Part shown: positions 37,501-49,500 of the stretch, piece after piece
Layout: each line of letters begins with the position of its first letter
Position numbering within the stretch: position 1 is the stretch's first letter
Assembly: GCF_905220415.1 (NCBI RefSeq)
Contig: NC_059563.1
Span: 3,792,001 to 3,856,000 of the forward strand
From: Colias croceus
Lineage: Eukaryota > Arthropoda > Insecta > Lepidoptera > Pieridae
Direction: 5' to 3'
Length of the DNA: 64,000 bases
Notes under the pieces: generated by a model
Told to the model about the DNA's origin: nothing
The model's input: only the letters and a program-made list of their open reading frames with translations
Databases searched by the model: none
Program-made: the position numbers and the translations under genes

Positions 37501-40500
37501 TTTGCCATTTTGACATGCTCTTATCCAACATTTTCGACTTCCTCAGCAAATGTACAAAAAATATGCATTTTTTGGGTTGGATATTTAAAAAAATGTACGT
37601 TTCGGCTGTGATGATAATTAGATAAATATATAGTTTTACCTGAATAAATTTTGATATAACTTTCAACATTCTATATCCCACTTTGAACAACAACAGTAAA
37701 AATACCAAAATATATTAAAAAAAAAATAATATCTCACATTTTGACAAATGTTTTTCCATTGACAGGTTGTGCTCTACCGCCTGACTACTCTTTGGTCAAG
37801 AACTACGACGATGAATTCTATGGAAAGGATACTCAAGCTACGGGTATATAATAAACTATAAAATATTTAAATTCGGATATTTTCTTAAAAAATTACTCCT
37901 ATCTATACTAATATTATAAAGAGGAAAGGTTTGTATGTATGTTTCACGCATAAACTACTGGACCGATTTTGATGAAATTTGGCACAGACAATTTTTAGAC
38001 CCTGAGAAAGATCCTTTTATTGCGAAATATGTACCACGGGCGAAGCCGGAGCGGACCGCTAGTGTTGGATAAATTGAATGAATGATTTAAAAGGCGAATA
38101 ATAGAAAAAGCAGAAAATATTTCTTGTTTTTTTGTCTTGGAGGATATCCTTTATACAAATTTTATTTAGGACTATCAAACCGAACTCCGTTTCGCCACCA
38201 GAGACATCTTTTCTTTGCCATAAACCTCACGGAGCCCGAGACCTTTCCAACGAATGCAAAACCGTGGAAATTGCTTCGTGAATTCTGGAGTTATAACGTC
38301 AGGAAGGAAAACCCGACTTATTTTTATATAGTAGATATCCTACCGTCGGTGTACAAAGTTGCAAAGGACTTTTAGTTTTGCATGCATTAATAACATAAAA
38401 AAGAGCGTGCGTGCCGAGCAAGATATCAAAATCGGCGCCCTACTCCATGACGTGACGGTATTGCCTTGAAATTTAACTCTCAAGCGCCTAAAGAAGTTTC
38501 ACTTCAAAAAATACTAAAAAATGGCGTATGTCACTCGGGGATTGGGGCGGTTGCGCTATTGCATGCTATGCCTTCAAGCCACACCTCCACCCGTCGGAGT
38601 GGGGAGCGTGAGGTTTTTTCGTTACGGAACTTCTCGATTCGGTCCGCGCTCAAGGCCCGCGATAGAAGCTATGCAATAGCTTAAAATATATTTTTTGCTA
38701 CAGAAATATTTTTATTTTTATTATTAAATCCCAACTCAGGTGCAGACAATCCCCAATACGATCCACAACCAATTAACACATCATCTGTGGCTCTGAACAA
38801 CGATCTCAACACGATCGTTCAGAAATTCTCTGAACATTACCACGATGCTTGGGCTTCTAGGTTAGTATTATATTCTAATTGTGTTAATATTGTGTTCAAA
38901 GTTTGTTAATATTGTATTTAAAGTATGTTAATCTAAAATGGCATCCACCCCGGAATGGCGCGAAAGGATGCGGGTTCGAGTCCCGCCTCGTGATCGAATT
39001 TTTTCTATTCTTTATAAATTTATAAGTATGTTAATGTTCATACTACCATTAGTATTGTGTTCAAAGTATGTTAATATTAGGTTCAAAGTATATTCATATT
39101 GTGTTCAAATGTAATTAATATATATTTTATGTTATTTAGGCACTTAATATAATACTTAATATTAGTTATATTTTTTAGTAAATGCTTTTAAAATGTATCT
39201 AAGTCTTATAATAAATGTATGAATAAATTAATTTTACAGGAAAATCGAGAACGGTTGGGTTTACGGTGAATCTTGGTCAGACAGCCAGAAGACACATCCA
39301 CGACTCAAGCCTTACAACATGCTTAATGATTACGTAAGTTATTTTGTAACTACTTTATAATTTCCCAAAATTAGAAGAACGTATTTTTAGATATTTTTGA
39401 ATAATTTTGAACTGTTTAGAGTATAGTATCCAAAAAGCAGATATTTTAATTTTGATTTGTGTTGTACGTCTTCAAACAACGAAGATTTTGAATAGTAGTG
39501 CTAGAGAAGCATTCTTCTCTAACACATTCATAATTATATTACCATTTCCCTTCGAATCATTGCAAACAAGTATTATAAGATTGAAGTATATTTTGAAAAA
39601 AATATTAAATAGAAAATTTCACTTTTAGTTTTCCTCCATATTTCCAAATTGCATTTAATACAAAAAACATCAACTTTGTATTTAACCTTATATAACAACT
39701 AACCTTACGCATTAATAACGTTAATACATACTGTTAATTTTCTATTTTCAATAATAAAAGAACAATATTTAATAGACCAGCCATAATTATTCTTCGTTTT
39801 TATACAATTAAAAGATGTTCTTTAATGTCTCCTTGTGCACATTTTTCAATCACAATTGAGTCGATACATATCAAACTCCGGTAAGTCCACTCCCCGCCAA
39901 AATTGAGATAACAATGGCGCCAATTTTGAATTGTAAAACTAAACCAGTCTGTACTTTTCAAAGTTAGGTAAGTCAATCGTATCTTTATTAAAATAAGGTT
40001 TAAAGTTAATATTTTTTTTCAAACTCCGGTATGTCCATCGACAGTGGTTTATCAAACTCAGGTAAGTCCATTTCGACCAATCACAGCGCAGTATGGCACT
40101 AAAATGGCTGCCATTTCTCTCAATTTTGTTGAAGCTAACATGTGTGACCAATGCTTAGAAATCGTTTTAATTGATAAATGATGGAAGAAAACAGTTTTAC
40201 TATAGAGGTGGTGGTTCTAGACAAAGCAAGGAAAAAAACAATACCAAAAGCTAAAACAGACAAGGCTCAGAAAACAGCTAAAAGATAAATGAAACTGACG
40301 CACAGCACACGCACAGTAGTTATTTCCAGCCATGAAGCCCAGGGCCGTACTGAGATTTTTTCAACCGTTTTGATTTATTGACCCCTCTCTTTGCCCAGCA
40401 GTGGGATGATAAAGGTTAATAATAATAATAATTTGTATCTTTTAATTTACATATTTTATTTTCATGTCCTATACTTACAACGCGACAAACTATCTACCTA

Positions 40501-43500
40501 TTTCCACCACCTCAGTACGTCCCAAAACTGAGTTCTATCAAATCCCTGTAAGTCCATTAGAGATTTTTCAAATTCCTGTAAGTCCAAGACGATGTTTTTC
40601 AAAACCCGGTAAGTTTTGCTGGTATTTATCAAACGCCTGTATGTCCAGATTTAAATCTAATTTTGTGGCATAATCATCAAGTAATACATTTCTTTTTCTT
40701 CGTAAAAATAATTCTAATGTATTATATTATATCCGTCATAAATTATAAAGCTCCAAACATATTGTTTTTTTAAGTTATTAAAAATACCTCGATTCCCACA
40801 TTTCTGTTAGAATGGACTTACCGGAGTTTGATATGTATCGACTCAATTATTCTATAAACCTACAATATAAAATTATGAGTTGATAATGAACAACGCAGTA
40901 TTCATTCATCTCTATGATGTGGTGTTAATTAATTAAATAAATAAATAAATAATTAAACCTTTTAGGAGAAAGAACGTTACAAGGAACCGGTCCGTGAATC
41001 ACTGAAAGCTCTCCTCGCTATCGGCTGGTCGGTAGAACACTCTGATGTGGACATACCTTCAAACAACCGGTCATCTATGCGAAGACAGTCGAAGAGTGGC
41101 ATTGTGAGTATTGGATACACACATGCATATACATTATACATACACACACGCGTACATACATGCACATACATGGCTACGTATAAAGGCAGAAAAGTACAAA
41201 ATAATAATAATGGTAATGTCACTATAAACACACACACACTTGTGACTTTTGTGTGTGTATTTTTGAGTCCAAATCCGTTAAATTATACCAACAAATCCCT
41301 AACAAACATCGTATCTGAAAATTTCCGTATATAACTTTTTGTATTTTTCACGCTACAAGGAAGACGGAGCGGTATTTATAACATAACCCTTATGCTATTT
41401 TACACCATTTATGTACTTGCATTTCTTTTTTCCCTCACAAATAATAAAAAAGAGTGTGAGCCGAACACACGTATCAGAAGTGAAACTTCTTTGAGATTCA
41501 AAGATACCAAAATCGTCCATTACTCCATGACGTGACGGTATTGCCATGACCTTGAAATTTTACTCTCAACGCGCCTGAAGAAGTTTCACTTCAAAAATTA
41601 AGACAAATATTTTCACAGTTGTGTTTTCAAAATATTGTTGCCCCTATTCCTACCCTTATTGTAACTAATTTATCTTATTTTATGCAACCAGAGAACCCCA
41701 GATGCATTGGTAAGTGCGGTTTATGAGCACAATACTAAACACTAATGTTTGAAGGTTTAGCTTCTATAAAATTATGCCTAAGTTTAGTATAACATCACAC
41801 AGTAAAGAAAAAAGCTTCAGATTACTATATGGAGTATTGAGCTAAAAGAAATACAACAAATACATAATTTTCCCAGCTTTCAGGAACGATTTAAACGAAA
41901 AAGTTTTCAAGTTCTGAAATAGTATGAACCAGAATATGAACGTTAAAGTTCTGAAATAGATGAACCAGAATATGAACGTTATGCATTAAAAATTATTTTT
42001 AAATAGTTGAAACTCAACGCTTAACATTATGCTATGCCGAGCACAGTATTACGTACCGTTATTATTTCAAATATTTATAAACTTTTGTGTAATTTGTAAA
42101 TCGAAGACACGGGCTCCTGAAAAACAGTTCTCTAGGAGCCTGGGTCACTTTGATTTGTAAAATTATTATGTGAAAATAGATTATTTCTTTCTTTCTTTCT
42201 TTTTGATATTATTAAACTAATAATGAAAATAAATTAAGTTACCAATCAAACGCTCATGTTATTTTTAATAACAAACCCAGGATTCAGCAACGCCCTTCAA
42301 CTACAACCCGCACCCGGTCGATATGACGAACCTCACTCTCTCCCGAGAGATGCAGAACATGGCGGAGAGATTGGCTGAGAACGCACACGATATATGGGCT
42401 AAGAAGAAGAAGGAGGAATTGGTCACTAACGGCGGTGAGTTGGAAAGATTAAGAAAGATTGCAAAAGATGAAAAAAGATTCAGATTTTGATGCTGAAGCT
42501 AGTACAATTTATGAAAGGTTTAGAAATTAAAGATTTTAACGGATTTAAAATTTTATTTATTATATTATTTTCCTAGTCTAAATGTATTATTAATTATACT
42601 CGCGTAAAATCAAACATCAGAAAAACTATTAAAAAATTAAAAAAGGTGAAAAATGATTCATATTTTGGAAGCTGACTATAATTTTGCTTGTTAGATAGAT
42701 AGACTTGGAAAATAGTTTGACCAAGGTTAATTTGGTTTAGATAATTCTAGATAACCTTTGATGGTTATTTCAACAGAAAACAATGTCAATGTTAGGTCAA
42801 CTATTTGCTTAAATACCTTATAAAATAAGGTTAGGTGTGACAGTATCTGCAAATTTAATAAAATTATCTGCAATATACTGCTTTTTAAATTCAAAACAAA
42901 CTCAGAATTTAACCTAATCTTTTATATAGGTGGAATCCATCCCCAACTCGTACCATACGATCTCCTAACTGACAAGGAAAAGAAGAAAGATCGAGAACGT
43001 TCTCAAGAGTTCCTTAAATACCTCCAATACCAAGGCTACAAGTTACACCGTCCAAGCAAAGCCACCCAAAGTGATACGGAACAGACCTCTACTGGTGTAG
43101 CAATTGAGCTCAGATTCGCATATTCGTTATTGGAGAAGTTAATACAATATATCGATAGAGCGACCATTAATATGAAGCTATTGAAGCCATCCACTACGTT
43201 CAGTAGACGGTCCAGTTTTAAAACGAGCACGAGGGATATTAAGTTCTTCTCGAAGGTAGGTCATTTTTGGCTATTTTTTTTTTTTGGAAATACCTTGTTT
43301 TGTATTGTCTTAACAAATTGTATTAAGGCGACTACACCACCGAAACTAGCGCCCCCCCAACATTTTATTTTTTTACTCCTAAACCAGATCAAATTTAAAA
43401 AATCTAGCTCGGTACTTTGCTAGTATATTACTTGTAGTATTTTTGGTATTACTTTTCATTATTTTGCATTCGGTAAATTAGGAGAACTTTTGATTACCGC

Positions 43501-46500
43501 CAAAAGTGGCCACTTTTGGCGGTAATCAAAAGTTCTCTAGAATAATGAACAGTTAGAATAGTGAAAAGTAATACCAAAAATACTACAAGTAATATACTAG
43601 CAAAGTACCGAGCTAGATTTTTTAAATTTGATCTGGTTAAGGAGTAAAAAAATAAAATGTTCGGTGGCGCTAGTTTCGGTGGTGTAGGCCTCTTAAAACT
43701 AGCTAACGTTGTAGGTAAACGAAATTTTTTGAAATCTTTACAGTCCCAAATTATTCTGCTTATTTAGATTCAAACAGGTTTAAACCTCAGAAATATAATT
43801 ACATAACAATTTAAGAGTGGCCACTAAAAGTGGCCACTTTTGGCGGTAATCAAAAGTTCTCCTAATTTACCGAATGCAAAATAATGAAAAGTAATACCAA
43901 AAATACTACAAGTAATATACTAGCAAAGTACCGAGCTAGATTTTTTAAATTTGATCTGGTTTAGGAGTAAAAAAATAAAATGTTGGGGGGGCGCTAGTTT
44001 CGGTGGTGTAGTCGCCTTAACGTTAACGTTTTTTCGTCTTTTTTTCGTCAACTTTAAATTTTATCCGAAATAAACAGTTATCTTAAATCCTGAAAAAATA
44101 TTTTAATTTAGTCTTTTTCAAATACAAAAAATATAAAAATGATCCGTAAAAAAGACTGACTCAACTGACCCATATTTTGCCAAAAGTAAAATAGATATAA
44201 GATTACTGCTTTATTTTCAATTACAAGCAAGACAAAAAGGAGATAAAATACTTCAAAAAGGTATAAGTAATGTTGTGAATTTAATCGTGAACTTAGTCGC
44301 TGTGCTTTTAGATCTCATCATAAGATTGAAATGATGATCACAAAATAATGCTTAAGTGTGATATTGCAACATATTTTCTCGAATTCTCAAACTAAACTAA
44401 TTTTTAATGTATTACTTTCCATGAAAATTGGTATAGTTAGATTAAAGATTTGAAAAAAGAGAGAAATAATAAAATTTTCTGAAGAAAGTAGATTAGGAGA
44501 CGACCTATATTATTTCAATTCAAATTGGCTATTCTATTGAATCCTCTAGAAAGACAATAATTTACATGAAGTATATTTTGAATAACAATATTTTGACTAT
44601 AACTTCGATTACTTCATAATGTTTGAGAGTTCGACCACCAACAAATGTGTCTACACAATGCTTCTTATGCCTATCGCTAAAATCATCAAGCAAGCCAAGT
44701 GACAAATGTCTGCTTTACTACAATAAATATGTGTCCGCTTTTCCTGCTCCCCCACTAAGACGTCTTAAAGCAATATTATTTTCGGTGTGGGAAAGAGATT
44801 GCGCTAGACGACCTGTATAGCGCTGTCATTTTTCCACACTAGAAGTAATACTGCTTTAAGACATCGTGGTGAATGAATTCATTTACATCAAACGAGCAAA
44901 TTCTCATTCTAACCCCAGTATGTCAAATTCTTTTAGTGTAAACAGGCGTAGAGCATTCTTTCATTGTTCTTAGTGTGTGAGAAAAAAAATCTATATAAGC
45001 AATATTCTAATACTGAACAACACTGAATACGAGTTTTCGTTTATACTAAAAGATCACGAAAGATTGCTCTTGCTCTACCTCTATGTTCGTTTGATGTAAA
45101 TGCACCAGTACGGGAAGAAAATATCATGGTAACAGTTAATAAAACCACTTAATACTTACTTACTTACTAGAGTGGCGCAGGGACCCAAAGTGAGTCTTGG
45201 CCTCCGACAATAAGAGCCTCCATTTGACTCTATCCTGCGCCATCTATCCATCAATATTATCATCCATCAATATTAATACTAAAATAATAAATTCAGGTGG
45301 TACTACCATTAATGGAGAAATACTTCTCAACACATCGGAACTACTTCATCGCGGTAGCAACGGCTACTAATAATGTTGGAGCGGCGAGTCTTAAGGAGAA
45401 GGAAATGGTAGCAGCACTGTTCTGCAAACTTGCTAGCTTGTTGAGATCTAGGTATGGTTTTTATTTTATTTCTATTTTTATAATAATGTTTTGCCCATAG
45501 GCAACTGAAATTTTTTGTGTCCTGTACTTAATTGGCCTTAATCCATGAACAATCTTCTTTTATTCTTTGACGTTTTTGAATTTTTTTTAATAGATCAACC
45601 AATTATGGCACTAAATTACTTTTACTGCAATTTTATAGAATTTAAAGGCTTTTGAACTTTATCGTTTAAATCTTAATTTTACAAAGGACGTGGTCACGGG
45701 CAGAAATAAAAAATATATATTTACTATCTTAATTCTTTCTTATTCCCTTCTTATACAATATTTTCATTTTCCAGATTGGCAGCATTCGGACCAGATGTGC
45801 GTATAACAGTGCGTTGTCTACAAGTACTTGTTAAGGGTATAGACGCTAAGTCTCTTGTGAAGAATTGTCCAGAATTCATTAGGACGTCCATGTTGACGTT
45901 CTTCAATAATCTGGCTGATGATTTGGGACACACCATATTGAATTTACAGGAGGTGAGGTTTAGTAAAAATTGTTTTTTTTTTTGTTGTTGATAGGATTAC
46001 TATTAAGTAACATTTATGTGTTTGCCACATATTTTCAGTATCGACTTCACTTTAAACGAAGCTGTCTCTTACAATATTGTTTCCGATGTGAAAAAAACAA
46101 TTGCGACTCGAATCTTTAACTTTTTGACTTTGGACGAAACCACCACAGATAGTTTCAAATTAAAGTAATTAAACCAAACATAAGTCGTATACCCTGTAAT
46201 TAAAAATAAATTTTAACTTTAGGGTAAATACGCTCACCTACGTGGCACTCATCTCAAAACCTCAACGTCTCTGGGCTACATCAATGGAGTTCTTCTTCCA
46301 GTACTAACGGCTATGTTCGACCATTTAGCCAATTGCGAGTATGGTGCTGATTTACTTTGTGAGTATAACAATTTTTATGTATTTTTGTTTGTTGATTAAA
46401 TTTTAGGTAATGTCCAAGATTGTAAAGGTATACCGGGAGGATAAATTTAATATTATGATGGTATAATTCTTAACCATATTTGCAAAATGAAGCAACTGAG

Positions 46501-49500
46501 TATGAGAAAAATGAGTTAACCTAAAAGGGCCATAAACACTTATTATCTACTGCTAAAGAAGGAAAATTATAGTCGGAAAAATGGGAGAAGTAATTGCAGC
46601 TGCTTTTATTATAGGTTCAAATAAATAACAATAAAATTGACAATTAGTTCTTACACAATTCAATTTTTTATTTATTTATTTAATCACTATCTGAATCATC
46701 ATCATCATCATCATCATCATCGTCATCATCATCACTATCACTCGATTCTTTAAACAGATTGTACGCCTGTTTGCATTCTCTTTTACAAGCTTTAGTGAAA
46801 GACTTTTTTTTCCCTCCACATTCAGTAGTCGAACATGCACTATCTCTAGCATAGTAACATGCTTTAGTACACTTCTTGGCTGATAACTTTTGACATGCCT
46901 TCTCGAATCTATCGCGGAGAGTGTTAATCGTTTTGTAGTCTTTCGTGACGTTGTGTAGTTCTTTTTCTTGGTTCGCCTAAAAGTTTATTTTAATAAGACC
47001 AAGCTCTAATAGGTTATATTGGGCAAAAAATTCTGATATTTTAGAAACTTACTTGCAATCCGATTCTCATTGCTGGAAGACATAGTTCAATATATTTAGA
47101 TATTTCGGTACCTAGAAAAATAATGTTATAGAATTTATTAAACTATTAGTAAAATGCTGTCGCTAACTATTATTCTTTGACTTACCACTGTTTCTTCTGT
47201 CAAGGTTGAATTCGTCGGATTTGATAGAATCTGATGATTTGTTTTTATTAACGAATTCCTTAATGCAACCCTTTTTGGAATTTTCCTTAAAACTGCTTTT
47301 AAGCGAACTTTTGCATTTGGATTGCAAGCGACAAACTGTTTTGCAAACAGCTTTTAAAGCCTGGAATAAAAATAACACTTTACTTAACATAAGAGGTAGT
47401 AGAGACATAATTTTAGGGATTTACACCCTATTGCAATAACACTACAGTTAATTTTTTTCACAGTTTTACAGTACAGTTAATTTTGTTTAAAAATTCTTAC
47501 TTTATAGCATTTTCTCACAGCCACTTGTAAACATGCATCACCGTAAGCATTTCGAAGTAAATAACTTTTCAGTTTCTCTTTCTCTATTATTTCACTTTCA
47601 GGATTTGAATCTGAGGAAACTTCATCATTATTATCTTTATCTTCAATTGCTTTCGGTCTTGTAATTCTGAAATTGACGTGCTCATCATTCAGATGTTTGA
47701 GACTGATTGGTTTGTGCACCACCTCTTGCCACAATCGATCTGGAGAGAATATTTCAGCATATATAATTCGTTTAACTTTTCCGTCCCTTTCCGTTTTAGA
47801 TCTCAAAATTGGACGAGATACTTTATTAAAATTCCTCTTGGCGTGACTCTTTATGTTCTCTTTCTGTATTTTGAAACGTGTTTTTATATTTTTGTCTGAT
47901 TTATGACGCTTTGTCTTCTTACTCTTCATCTTATGCTTCCGATCTTCAGGTTTCTTTTCAAGTGTGTAATTAAAACGTTTAGTTACTATTTCCATTTGAT
48001 TAGATTCTTCACTTGAAGCTTTGTCGTATAATTTTGCTATGCTTTCACTTACATTGAAAAGCATATTGTTTCCTTCAACACTTTGCAAGATAATAATTTC
48101 TGAGTCGTTCTTACGACCTTCAGATGATTGCTTTTCGTAACTTTCTTCAGTATCTTCATCGAATATCATTTGAGTCATTTGTAAGCCTTCAGTTGTTGGT
48201 TCGGTGTGGAAATTATCTCTTTCATCACTATCAGATGCTTTGTAAGACTTAAATTTATTTTCTTTTTTCGCGTCGGCTTTTGAATTATCTTCGTTCGACT
48301 TGTATATGTCTTGCAATTGTTCATAATTCTTTATTAGTTCTTGCAGTAATTTATTTGCCGATGAAATATTTTTTAGTACATCGTTAAAAAGATTTTCCTT
48401 CACTTCATCGCTATTTCTTATTATTATGGTTTCTTTACCCAAAATCTGTTGATAAATAAAATTAAAGTAAATTTCAAAATTATCTAAAATTCTAACAAAC
48501 ATTATCTATCTAAAATTCTACTTTACCAAGGCAACATTTACTAGTAAGAGCACGTGTAGCCTGAAATTGTAAAACCACATTTGAATTTACAAAACATATG
48601 GAAATCATAAAGCATATCACCTTTTATGCGTTTTGCTTTTTATGCAATGCAATACCCATAAAATAAATAATAAGATATTTTTGCAACGTAAATTTATTGT
48701 TTCTTACGCAATTTTCGTTTGAATTACTTCAATAACTAGAGCTAATTTTATGTGATGAACTTTATCAATTATTGTACATCTATATCTATAAAACTCAAAG
48801 GTGACTGATATAGTGATCTATCAACGCACAGCCCAAACCACTGGACGTATCGGGCTGAAATGGCATCCGCTAAGAAAAGATTTCCCGAAATTCTTGCGGG
48901 AACGGGGGAAAACGGGGATGCACGTACAAAGTCGTGGGCGGAAGCTAGTATTATACAATACACTATACTATAATAATTGTACATATATACAGTACACTTG
49001 TATTTAGGAGATACCTTCTTACTTGAAATGTAATAATATGTACAACCTGTAAACATGCTACCAAAACCAATTAAAAATTACCAAAATGTTACGTATGTAA
49101 AAACATTAACTTAATGATAATTTCAGATTTTGATTTGTATCTTAAAGAATAGATAAGAACGGTGTAAACGCTAAACAAGCTAAAAGTATTACAATAATAC
49201 AATTTATTCTAAAGAATAATTGTATCCGTGAATACAATTTCACAAATAGTATTAGCAGAAGTAGTACCTAGTATTATAAACGTATTTATTACAGTGGACG
49301 AGATTCAAGTAGCATCCTATAAGATGCTAGGATCGCTCTACACTTTGGGAACAGATGTAGCTCTGACGCACGACAGGAAATATCTTAAAACTGAAATAGA
49401 GAGACACAAAAACGCATTGGTAAGTTATTTGTTGATTCCCTGCATTGTAAATTTTAATATACCTGAAAATTTTAGTTCCATACCCGGAAGCATAGGTTAA

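Noticed and set aside
37282..37611. 109-residue open frame as a separate gene
   Set aside because: It is exon 45 echo plus intron; the frame is borrowed from RyR.
38124..38375. 83-residue protein-coding exon
   Set aside because: The sequence reads as a dispersed repeat on the other strand; no partner exons or splice sites fit.
47477..48502. Single-exon 341-residue gene
   Set aside because: Its first 19 codons and last 8 are intron; removing them at good GT-AG sites gives a longer five-exon gene with a signal-like start.
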